DNA of 18,192 bases from an uncultured Flavonifractor sp. (GTDB taxonomy: Bacteria; Bacillota; Clostridia; Oscillospirales; Oscillospiraceae): contig CANDFO010000049.1 of assembly GCA_947384055.1 (NCBI GenBank), positions 1 through 18,192 on the forward strand. The letters are read 5' to 3'. Positions 7,801 through 13,781 of this stretch are shown one piece after another (position 1 is the first letter of the stretch; every line of letters starts with the position of its first letter). The position numbers were made by a program, and so were the translations under genes. A model generated the notes under the pieces. That model made no database searches and was not told the origin of the DNA. It was given only the letters and a program-made list of their open reading frames with translations.

Positions 7801-7832
7801 GGCGGGATTCCACCCTGTGATGAAATCCCGCC
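7801..7832. repeat. Inverted repeat upstream of the RNA promoter
   Basis: GGCGGGATT (7801-7809) and AATCCCGCC (7824-7832) are perfect 9-bp arms around 14 nt. No T tract follows on the plus strand. It lies between two divergent promoters (marR at 7745 and the RNA at 7863), so a protein-binding site is possible; function unknown. Confidence 0.5.
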
Positions 7833-7862
7833 GAAATCCGGTTAAAAATTTGTCGATTGTGC

Positions 7863-7891
7863 TTGCAATTTGGATTAAGATGTTGTAGAAT
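7863..7891 (+). promoter_or_regulatory. Sigma-A promoter of the structured RNA
   Basis: TTGCAA (7863-7868), a 17-bp spacer and TAGAAT (7886-7891). The predicted start, about 7897-7900, coincides with the first base of an 11-bp stem that closes the RNA (7898), which supports both calls. Confidence 0.7.
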
Positions 7892-7897
7892 AGGAGG

Positions 7898-8121
7898 CGA
7901 GATAACAAGAGCATATGGCAGGACGCAGGGCGTCGCGAGCACCCTGCGCCCCTATGCAGGAGCCCAACCTCCCACACAGCAGTTAACTGCGCCGATCTTA
8001 TTTTAGCAGAGCCTCCTTTAAAGTTCAAGTCTAAAATAAGTTGTGTGTAGCTTTTAGCGGTGTAGGAGCCGGAGGGGATTGGTTGAGCCTTCCAAACTTC
8101 TGCGCCGCTTTTGTTGTCTCG
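7898..8121 (+). ncRNA. Large structured noncoding RNA, family not identified
   Basis: No convincing protein is encoded here, but the sequence folds strikingly. P1: CGAGATAACAA (7898-7908) pairs with TTGTTGTCTCG (8111-8121), 11 bp with one G-U. P2: GCATA/TATGC (7911-7915 with 7953-7957) continues into CGCAGGG/CCCTGCG (7924-7930 with 7942-7948). P3: CTTATTTTAG/CTAAAATAAG (7997-8006 with 8031-8040), 10 bp perfect. P4: 7987-7994 with 8058-8065, 8 bp including two G-U. P5: CCTCC (7968-7972) with GGAGG (8071-8075), extended by CCAA/TTGG. Finally CACACAG (7973-7979) can pair with TTGTGTG (8041-8047), which crosses P4 and would make a pseudoknot. The 5' end matches the predicted transcription start. 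RNase P, tmRNA and SRP signatures are absent. 6S RNA also has a closing stem but lacks this branching; raiA-type RNA is the family I would test first. The existence of a structured RNA is well supported, its identity is not. Confidence 0.68.
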
Positions 8122-8181
8122 ACGGTCTGGCCCGCGGGGGGTTGGCCACCCTCCTTCCCCCCGCACGGCCTGCCGTTGAGA
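8117..8181 (+). other. 3' hairpin that competes with the RNA closing stem
   Basis: GCGGGGGG (8134-8141) pairs with CCCCCCGC (8157-8164); outside it GGCC pairs with GGCC (8129-8132 with 8167-8170), and TCTCGACGG (8117-8125) pairs with CCGTTGAGA (8173-8181). Bases 8117-8121 are also the 3' strand of P1, so full formation of this hairpin and of P1 exclude each other. Confidence 0.5.
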
Positions 8182-8226
8182 TCCTCTCCTGCGGGTCTTG
8201 CAGCACTGTCATCCCCGCATCTTCCC

Positions 8227-8268
8227 AAAAGCAGAGGACCCGGACGATTGTCCGGGTCCTCTGCTTTT
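8227..8268 (+). terminator. Strong hairpin terminator after the structured RNA
   Basis: A perfect 19-bp stem (8227-8245 with 8250-8268) with loop GATT and a trailing TTTT. It is the first strong terminator after the RNA promoter, which suggests a primary transcript of about 370 nt. The A-rich left arm means it could also stop transcription on the minus strand. Confidence 0.8.
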
Positions 8269-8275
8269 GCCTGTC

Positions 8276-8314
8276 AAAAAAGCCTTGCGGGGCGTGCGCT
8301 CCGCAAGGCTTTTT
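8276..8314 (-). terminator. Terminator of the AgrC-like kinase gene
   Basis: Arms of 14 bp (8276-8290 with 8301-8314; core GCCTTGCGG/CCGCAAGGC) around about 10 nt. On the minus strand it follows the kinase stop (8332) by about 18 nt and ends in a T6 tract. Confidence 0.8.
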
Positions 8315-8331
8315 CAGGTCTTTTTCCGCGT

Positions 8332-9615
8332 TTACAGCGCCAGCCGCAGCCTAAACCAGCCGTTCTCCACCTGGAACGAGCACATGGCCTGATATTTCTC
8401 CGCGAAGGCGACAATAGAATGGGTCCCCACGCCGTGGCCGCGGTCCCGGGAGACGGGCAGTCCGTCGGGACCCAGGCGCACGCTCTCCTCGCAGGGGTTG
8501 GAAAACTCCATCATCAGGCGGGGATGGCTGATACATTTACACACAATGCGCCGCCTTTCCTGGGGGAGCTTCTGCACCGCGTGGATCATGTTCTCCAGGG
8601 CGTTGGCAAACACGGTGGACAGCTCCGCGGTGGACATGGGGAGCTCGCCGGGCAGGTCAATATGCGTCTCAAGCTGAATGTCCAGCTCCTCCGCCTGGCG
8701 GAAGTAGCTGCTCAGAATGGCGTCCAGGGCGGGGTCGGAGCAGTAGTGTTCCACGGTGGTGGAATCCAGCGCCTGCTGGGAGGCCCCGATGTACTCCAGC
8801 GCCGCCTGGGTATTGTTTTGCTGGAGCATGGTGGAAATGGCCAGCAGCCGGTGCCGCATGTCGTGGCGTTCATAACGGAACCTGTCCTCTACGTCCCGCA
8901 GCTCGCACATACGCTGCTCCATCATGGCCGCCTGAACCTCAAAGGTGTGCTGACGCTCCCGTATACGGAATAATTCAGACTGTTGACGAAGCACAATAAA
9001 AATGGTACCGTAGGTGAGGGGGAGCAGAATCAGCACCATGACCGCGATGGGCATGTCCTCCGGCCGGCTGCGGAGGTTGGTGGGGCTGCCTACCATCACC
9101 GCCAGGGTGACATAAAAAAGACCGGTCATGGCTGCAAACAGCCACCAGCCGCGGCTGACCGTGCGGAGCAGCTTCAGATATGGTCTGCGGACAAGGCGCC
9201 AAGCGGCAAATATCATAACCAGACAGGCAACCACGCGCAGGACGACAGCGACAAGTCCCTCGCCGCACGCGGCGTAGTCAATAAGGTTTGTTACTATCAT
9301 CACCCAGAGCATCGCCGTGTCCACCAGAGAGAACGTGAAGAAAAAGCGCCCGTTCCGGTGCTTTGCGAGCAGCCAGAGAAAGAGCAGGCTGGGCAGGGTG
9401 GCGGTGAGCAGTATATATCTCCCCTGGACATCAATTCCGTATACAAGCAGGACATACAGATTGCCGCCCACCCAGAGGGCCGTAAACAAGACCAGTGAAA
9501 CCACGTACACCCGCCGGGAACAGCGCGGTTCAAACAGAAACAGAAATACGGCGATTACCACAAACATGGAGAGCGCAACAGACAAGTCAAACAAGTCCTG
9601 ATATTGCAGACTCAA
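8332..9615 (-). CDS. AgrC-like sensor histidine kinase, GHKL ATPase domain (orphan)
   Basis: This protein has about seven membrane helices in its first 210 residues, then a coiled-coil region (RIRERQHTFEVQAAMMEQ), an H-box ERHDMRHRLL with the likely phospho-acceptor His near residue 251, an N-box NALENMIHA near 337, and a G-box GHGVGTHSIV near 393. This is the AgrC/HPK10 layout, whose members usually sense secreted peptides and signal to a LytTR-type response regulator. None is encoded next to it, nor is a peptide precursor, so partner and ligand are unknown. I choose the TTG at 9615 (427 residues) because a GGAGGGGGG tract lies upstream, though its spacing is a little long. The frame opens at another TTG at 9687 (451 residues) that lacks a ribosome site. 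There is no ATG before the first helix. Confidence 0.85.
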   Translation of the reverse strand: MSLQYQDLFDLSVALSMFVVIAVFLFLFEPRCSRRVYVVSLVLFTALWVGGNLYVLLVYGIDVQGRYILLTATLPSLLFLWLLAKHRNGRFFFTFSLVDTAMLWVMIVTNLIDYAACGEGLVAVVLRVVACLVMIFAAWRLVRRPYLKLLRTVSRGWWLFAAMTGLFYVTLAVMVGSPTNLRSRPEDMPIAVMVLILLPLTYGTIFIVLRQQSELFRIRERQHTFEVQAAMMEQRMCELRDVEDRFRYERHDMRHRLLAISTMLQQNNTQAALEYIGASQQALDSTTVEHYCSDPALDAILSSYFRQAEELDIQLETHIDLPGELPMSTAELSTVFANALENMIHAVQKLPQERRRIVCKCISHPRLMMEFSNPCEESVRLGPDGLPVSRDRGHGVGTHSIVAFAEKYQAMCSFQVENGWFRLRLAL

Positions 9616-9727
9616 GCGCAGCTCCCCCCCTCCGGCAGCAGTCCGTCCGCCGCCGACCGCAGCATACTTTTTGCGAAAAGATACCAAATTCTCGCAGTCC
9701 GCGGCCTTTTAAACGCAACATAAAAAT

Positions 9728-9757
9728 ATTGTAGCATACTGCTCGGAAGGGCGTCAA
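9728..9757 (-). promoter_or_regulatory. Sigma-A promoter of the AgrC-like kinase
   Basis: On the minus strand, TTGACG (9752-9757), an 18-bp spacer and TACAAT (9728-9733). The start would be near 9721, leaving a leader of about 105 nt to the TTG at 9615. The remaining sequence up to sprT at 9945 shows no clear signal apart from the sprT ribosome site. Confidence 0.65.
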
Positions 9758-9944
9758 TGGCCGTGTCTATCCAGAATTGCCGCATTTTTATACGGTTTTC
9801 TCACATCAAGGGTCGGACCTGCGGAAAAGGCGGCCTCTGCCCGCGCCGGAACCGGCTGCGCTCCCGCCGTGCGCGGCCGTCTGTCCGAAAGCGGCTAAAA
9901 ATTGTTAAAACGTCCAAACATCCTGATACAAACCGGAGGAGTCC

Positions 9945-10475
9945 ATGAATGATTTTGACGCCCTGCTGGTCCGGGTCGTCCGGCAGGCAGAAGCCCTGCA
10001 CATTCCCATATCCCCCCGCATTGACCCCCATGTACGAATCAACCGCAGGGCCGTGACCCGCTTCGGCTGCTGCGTCAAGGAGGGGGAGCGCTATATAATC
10101 GAGCTCAGCGAGCGCATGCTGGCGGCGGAAGAGCGGGCCTGCATGCAGACGCTGGCCCACGAAATCCTGCACACCTGCCGGGGCTGCCGCAACCACGGGG
10201 AGCGCTGGAAAAGCTATGCCGCCAGAATGAACGCCGGGTACGGCTATGCCATCTCCCGCACCCAGACCTGCCAGTCCCTGGGCGTGCCCGACATTAAGCC
10301 GGTCCGGTATGTGCTGGTGTGCCGGGCGTGCGGCCAGGAGTTCCGCCGGGCCAGGGCCTCCCAGCTGGTAAAGCACCCGGAGCGCTACCGCTGCAAATGC
10401 GGCGGCAGGCTGGACCGCGTCGAAGGGGAGTGTCCTAAGCGCAGAGGCGGCCCGCCCGGCACTCCAGACTGGTAG
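9945..10475 (+). CDS. SprT-like zinc metalloprotease
   Basis: This 176-residue protein has the SprT-like metalloprotease motif HEILH at residues 72-76, with a third likely zinc ligand His84 in NHGERW, the usual 'HG..W/F' block of the family. A C-terminal zinc ribbon is formed by Cys126, Cys129, Cys150 and Cys152 (CRACG and CKCGG). This is the arrangement of SprT and eukaryotic Spartan, the latter acting on DNA-protein crosslinks; the bacterial role is poorly defined. No signal peptide or membrane helix is seen, so it is probably cytosolic. The ATG at 9945 follows GGAGGA by only 4 nt. Extra cysteines (Cys78, Cys81) lie beside the active site. It is a single gene with no clear promoter in the 180 bases upstream; it faces the 436-residue membrane protein gene. 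Confidence 0.85.
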   Translation: MNDFDALLVRVVRQAEALHIPISPRIDPHVRINRRAVTRFGCCVKEGERYIIELSERMLAAEERACMQTLAHEILHTCRGCRNHGERWKSYAARMNAGYGYAISRTQTCQSLGVPDIKPVRYVLVCRACGQEFRRARASQLVKHPERYRCKCGGRLDRVEGECPKRRGGPPGTPDW

Positions 10476-10481
10476 GGATTG

Positions 10482-10527
10482 TTTCATCGGGCCGCGCCCA
10501 GTTCCCGCAAGGCGCGGCCCGATGAAA
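10482..10527. repeat. 17-bp perfect inverted repeat after sprT
   Basis: Arms 10482-10498 and 10511-10527 (core GGGCCGCGCC/GGCGCGGCCC) with a 12-nt loop, 6 nt past the sprT stop. The T run precedes the hairpin and the A run follows it on the plus strand, the reverse of an intrinsic terminator. It may be a 3' stabilising hairpin or part of a dispersed repeat. Confidence 0.65.
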
Positions 10528-10572
10528 AAGAGACGTAATGATAGGTTCATTTTATCCCCAGCGGCAATATGA

Positions 10573-10614
10573 TTCGTCGAATTGAGCAGAACGAAGGAGT
10601 TTCAATTCGACGAA
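10573..10614. repeat. 13-bp perfect inverted repeat
   Basis: TTCGTCGAATTGA (10573-10585) and TCAATTCGACGAA (10602-10614) flank 16 nt. It lies between the convergent genes, outside any coding sequence, and has no T tract. It may be a binding site, a dispersed intergenic repeat or a remnant of a mobile element. Confidence 0.6.
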
Positions 10615-10628
10615 CGAGGTATGGTAAG

Positions 10629-10646
10629 AAAAAACCACCGAGGCGG
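10629..10646 (-). terminator. Possible weak terminator of the 436-residue protein gene
   Basis: On the minus strand a short GC stem (CCGC/GTGG, loop CTCG) is followed by TTTTTT at 10634-10629, about 26 nt after the stop at 10672. The stem is only 4 bp with a G-U pair, so this is tentative. Confidence 0.35.
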
Positions 10647-10671
10647 CGCTTGAAATGATAAGCACGGGTTC

Positions 10672-11982
10672 TTATTCGGCGTCGCGCCAACTCTCGTCGT
10701 CGCTCGCATCGTCACGATTCATCATTATGATGTCCAGGTCATCATTCATGGCGTCCCACGACGGCGAGAAGCTGGATTCTGCAGCTTCCAGTCTTGCAGT
10801 CACGGACTCTAGCGAGGGCATCAATGCGGACTTGCGCATCGCCTCCTGTAAAGCCTCCCGTTCAGCCCTGTCGTCCAGCGTATTCACCGCGGTACTGATT
10901 GCGCCGTCGCATATGCGCTCTTGGCTTCTGGAGAGCTTTCCGGATCTCCTGAGGTCACGCAGAAGGCGCAGAGTACTGTGGTCCACATCCTCGGTAACTG
11001 CGTCAAATACGAGATAGCCAAGCCGCACCTCCGTCTGCACCGGCTCAGGGTAATCCTCCGCCGGTCCGGCGGCGAGAAAATAGTCCTTACCGGCCTTGGC
11101 CAGCTCATCCAGTTCGGCCTGGGTGTAGATTTTGGCCTTCTGTCCCTCAGTCCACGCCTCCATCACCTTCCGGCCCATGTACAGACCGGCGGGGCGGCTC
11201 CCCAGGTCGGCGGCCTCGGCAATCAGGTCCTCGTCCACCGCGTTGCCGGAGGTGGCCTGACGATACAGCGCATCCCCCCGCTGGCGCTTCCGTTCGGCTT
11301 CCTCAGCAGCCTGGCGTGCCGTGCGGTCTCTCTCATCCTTGATTTCGAGATCAAGCACGTATCTTTTAAGCGCCTTCAGCAGGTCGGGCGCGCCGTTGAG
11401 GGTTTTGTACGATATGCGGCACAGGGAACTGTAGATGGAGTAAGGAAGCGTTAAGAGGGCGATAAAGACAGCGAGAGCCAGGGGCAGGACGATAACGCCG
11501 AGAACCCCGTTTTGCTTGATCAGCTTGGGACCCTCCGACACGACGACCAACGCGACGATGATCAGCGGCAGGATAACGCCGAGCCAGGAGACCGGAGATT
11601 TGGAAATGCCGCCGCAGACCCTGTTGGCGCGTTCCAGCAGCGCCTTCCCCCGCTCCAGGTCGCTGCCCTTGGTTGGGGCGGCGGGGGACTTGCCACGGTG
11701 GGCCAGCCGCGCCGCAGTTGCGGCCAAAAAATGAACCAGAAAGGCGCTCAGGACCGTGGCGGCTGTAGCGCCCAGAAGCGGCAATAAGAATTGGGAGGGG
11801 AATATCTCCTGCATGATGTAGATGGCAACCAGGAAGAGGGGACAGAACGCGATATCTCCGGCGGCGCTTCCAACCCTCCAGGCGGGCCGTTCCCTGTTAT
11901 GCTGGAGCTCACACCGGCAAAGCTCCGTTTCCACCTCGTCAAAATTCTCCTTCGTTACCTCGGTGATTTCCTTTAGCTTCAT
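10672..11982 (-). CDS. Membrane protein of unknown family (four predicted helices, charged C-terminal domain)
   Basis: I do not recognise this 436-residue protein. After about 42 hydrophilic residues come two helices close together (about 43-92), a cytosolic-looking loop with KSPAAPTKGSDLERG, then two more helices (about 130-152 and 160-190). The remaining 240 residues are soluble: a charged, probably coiled stretch (LEIKDERDRTARQAAEEAERKRQ), then helical segments such as DEDLIAEAADLGSRPAGLYMG that recall SEL1/TPR-like repeats without a clear consensus. The tail is Asp/Ser-rich. The ATG at 11982 has AAAGGAG 7 nt upstream, and a good promoter precedes it. It is a single-gene unit converging on sprT. 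The reading frame, RBS and promoter make it a real gene; its function is unknown. Confidence 0.78.
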   Translation of the reverse strand: MKLKEITEVTKENFDEVETELCRCELQHNRERPAWRVGSAAGDIAFCPLFLVAIYIMQEIFPSQFLLPLLGATAATVLSAFLVHFLAATAARLAHRGKSPAAPTKGSDLERGKALLERANRVCGGISKSPVSWLGVILPLIIVALVVVSEGPKLIKQNGVLGVIVLPLALAVFIALLTLPYSIYSSLCRISYKTLNGAPDLLKALKRYVLDLEIKDERDRTARQAAEEAERKRQRGDALYRQATSGNAVDEDLIAEAADLGSRPAGLYMGRKVMEAWTEGQKAKIYTQAELDELAKAGKDYFLAAGPAEDYPEPVQTEVRLGYLVFDAVTEDVDHSTLRLLRDLRRSGKLSRSQERICDGAISTAVNTLDDRAEREALQEAMRKSALMPSLESVTARLEAAESSFSPSWDAMNDDLDIIMMNRDDASDDESWRDAE

Positions 11983-12042
11983 GCCGGGACTCCTTTCATC
12001 TTATAAATGGCGCTCAGCAGAGATATTCGGATTTGCCTTTTC

Positions 12043-12071
12043 ATTATAGCATGGTACGGGCCTCCTGCCAA
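12043..12071 (-). promoter_or_regulatory. Sigma-A promoter of the membrane protein gene
   Basis: On the minus strand, TTGGCA (12066-12071), a 17-bp spacer and TATAAT (12043-12048), starting near 12036, about 54 nt before the ATG at 11982. Confidence 0.75.
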
Positions 12072-12296
12072 CTTTTTCCGTGAAATTTTCGGAGCTTTAA
12101 CCAGCAGCATCGGGATATATGGAAGGATTGACGGATTTTTTCTCAAAAGTGCAGTACACAAAAGAATCATTTTATGCTGTAGAAACAAGAATCATCATGT
12201 GGGAAATAGGCGGTCGATAACCGCCTCTGCAAAACACCAGGGAATCATCAACCATTATAAAATGCGCGGTAGGACACTCCCCGTCGAAGGGTCGCC
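12072..12296. other. Gene-free stretch with one small hairpin
   Basis: No supported gene lies here. The only structure seen is a 7-bp hairpin AGGCGGT-CGATA-ACCGCCT at 12208-12226, with no T tract. The stretch is less GC-rich than the flanking genes. Confidence 0.5.
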
Positions 12297-12325
12297 TTGA
12301 CAAGGGGCCCACCCTTGGCTATAAT
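12297..12325 (+). promoter_or_regulatory. Perfect consensus sigma-A promoter with a dyad in its spacer
   Basis: TTGACA (12297-12302), exactly 17 bp, and TATAAT (12320-12325). The spacer region holds an inverted repeat CAAGGG-GCCCA-CCCTTG (12301-12317), a likely place for a repressor or activator to bind between -35 and -10. The next gene on this strand is the MFS transporter, so the leader would be about 260 nt. Confidence 0.8.
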
Positions 12326-12357
12326 AGGCACCATAAATAAAAAAGGGGGGACTTTTT

Positions 12358-12453
12358 GTGGGTTGGGCTTTCGGCTTAATTCTGGAATCTTTTGGAAACT
12401 ATTTTGCCCGCTGCGGGAGAAGTGCGCCCTTTTTGCGGCTCTCACGGCGGTAG
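12358..12453 (+). CDS. Possible 31-codon leader peptide
   Basis: A GTG with GGGGGG about 7 nt upstream opens a frame of 31 codons ending in TAG, starting some 25 nt after the predicted transcription start. The peptide would begin MGWAFGLILES and end Arg-rich (LRLSRR). No family is recognised. It may be a leader peptide for the transporter or chance; composition alone cannot settle it. Confidence 0.25.
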   Translation: MGWAFGLILESFGNYFARCGRSAPFLRLSRR

Positions 12454-12486
12454 CGCAAGGTATTGTTCTGCGGCTGCGGCGTGAGC

Positions 12487-12568
12487 CATAGCTGCTTTTT
12501 TATGCAGAAAACGGCTGCTTTTCCCGATTTTATATTATTATTTCCTAATTTTCCATTTGGTAATAATA
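12487..12568 (+). promoter_or_regulatory. AT-rich leader segment with competing short stems
   Basis: CTGC, GCAG and CTGC occur in order within about 35 nt, each CTGC being followed by T6 or T4, so the middle GCAG can pair with either. Further on, TATTATTA (12533-12540) and TAATAATA (12561-12568) form an 8-bp dyad 28 nt before the ATG. This suggests attenuation or an operator, but the stems are short. Confidence 0.3.
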
Positions 12569-12595
12569 CGTTATCAGGAAAGGCTGCCAAATATC

Positions 12596-13696
12596 ATGAA
12601 TTTAAAACAACAGGTTCGCCGTCTGCTCCTGCTGGACGGCCTGAGCAACTTCCATCTGGCGGGGACAGCCTGGGTGCTGCTCCTGTCCCTGCGGGGATTT
12701 ACCCCGGTCCAAATCGGTCTGGCCGAAGGGGTCTTTCACTTGGCCAGCCTGTGCTTTGAGCTGCCGTCGGGCATGCTGGCGGATTTGATGGGCCGCCGGG
12801 AGACCCTGGCCGCGTCCCGGGCCGTCTCAGCGCTGGGCGCCCTGGCCATGCTCCTGTCCCAGGGGGTCCCCGGGCTGTGCCTGGCAATGGCCCTGAGCGC
12901 TCTCAGCTATAATCTGGCCTCCGGCACGCGGGAGGCCCTGACCTACGACTCGCTGCTCCAGATGGGGCGGGAAGACCACTACCTGCGGCTGAGCACCTGG
13001 CAGAATATCTGCTGGCGGGGCGCCGGAGCCGCGGCCCTGCTGTGTGCCGGGCTGACCGTAACGCTGGGCTGGCGGCGGGCCTACGCCCTGGATCTGGCGG
13101 CGGACCTGGCGGCGCTGCTGGCCGCCCTGGGCCTTGCGGAGCCCGCCGCCGGCGCACCCGCGGTCAGGCCGCGGCTGAGGGAGCTCCCCCACGGGTTCCT
13201 CCAATGTGGAAAAGACGCGCTGTCCTTTCTCCGCGCCTCTCCCGCCGCAGGGCGGCTGATGCTGGTAAACGCGCTGATCGGAGCCGCTGCTACCCTTTTG
13301 GGATTTTTTCTCCAGGACGGCATGGTGCGGGCCGGCGCCGGAGAGACCGTACTGGGCCCTCTGTTGCTGGCGGCGGCCCTGGGCGGCACGGTTGGGTCCC
13401 GGCTGGCTCCTCTGCTGGAGCGGCTGCCCTTCCGCGGGGCGGCGGTTCTGTGTGCCGCCGCGGTATCCGCCGCCGGAATCCTGTGCCTCACGGGGAATCC
13501 GCTCCTTTTGGCGCTGGGAGGCTTTCTGGCCGGCGTGGGCGACGACGCCTTTCAGCTTCTCTCCGACGCCCGCCTTAACCAGCTCATACCCTCCCACCGG
13601 CGGGCCACCCTCCTGTCGGTGTCCTCCCTGCTCTTCAGCATGGTTATGCTGGTGCTCTCCCCTCTGGCGGGGGCGCTGTGGGAAATTTTGCTCTGA
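12596..13696 (+). CDS. MFS transporter
   Basis: This 366-residue protein is almost wholly hydrophobic, with about 10-12 helices, and belongs to the major facilitator superfamily. The family motif A is visible as GMLADLMGRRETL between helices 2 and 3 (about residues 59-71). A more hydrophilic central stretch (EPAAGAPAVRPRLRELPHG, about 181-200) separates the two halves. Substrate is unknown; short members like this are often drug or metabolite exporters. The ATG at 12596 gives a natural start (MNLKQQVRRLLLLDG) with AGGAAAGG some 12 nt upstream; the frame opens at a TTG at 12557 without support. It has its own strong promoter at 12297. The DUF512 gene starts 85 bases downstream, with no terminator between them, so read-through into the der group is possible. 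Confidence 0.85.
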   Translation: MNLKQQVRRLLLLDGLSNFHLAGTAWVLLLSLRGFTPVQIGLAEGVFHLASLCFELPSGMLADLMGRRETLAASRAVSALGALAMLLSQGVPGLCLAMALSALSYNLASGTREALTYDSLLQMGREDHYLRLSTWQNICWRGAGAAALLCAGLTVTLGWRRAYALDLAADLAALLAALGLAEPAAGAPAVRPRLRELPHGFLQCGKDALSFLRASPAAGRLMLVNALIGAAATLLGFFLQDGMVRAGAGETVLGPLLLAAALGGTVGSRLAPLLERLPFRGAAVLCAAAVSAAGILCLTGNPLLLALGGFLAGVGDDAFQLLSDARLNQLIPSHRRATLLSVSSLLFSMVMLVLSPLAGALWEILL

Positions 13697-13781
13697 ACTG
13701 CGGAAAAGAATCCCGGAAAATGGGATATACTGGAAATAAAGCGCTGAGGGGCACCGCCCCGCCGGTACGGGAGGTATGGCC

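Noticed and set aside
7898..8121. 6S RNA, RNase P or tmRNA as the identity of the structured RNA
   Set aside because: RNase P and tmRNA core sequences are absent. 6S RNA is a single rod with a central bubble, whereas this fold is branched. Not excluded without a model search, so no family name was given.
8041..8973. Plus-strand open frame of about 310 codons running over the RNA and kinase regions
   Set aside because: It crosses a strong terminator at 8227-8268 and is antisense to the GHKL domain; no domain seen.
9927..9932. TACAAA before sprT as an extended -10 element
   Set aside because: Transcription would begin at or after the sprT ribosome site, which would remove it.
10482..10527. 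The 17-bp inverted repeat as the sprT terminator
   Set aside because: The stem is strong, but the run after it is A, not T, on the plus strand, and there is no T tract after it on the minus strand.
12297..12325. MerR-type promoter because of the dyad between -35 and -10
   Set aside because: MerR promoters have spacers of 19-20 bp; this one is the optimal 17, and no MerR gene is nearby.
12297..12491. 64-codon frame overlapping the strong promoter
   Set aside because: Its start codon is the -35 element itself, so the transcript would not contain it.
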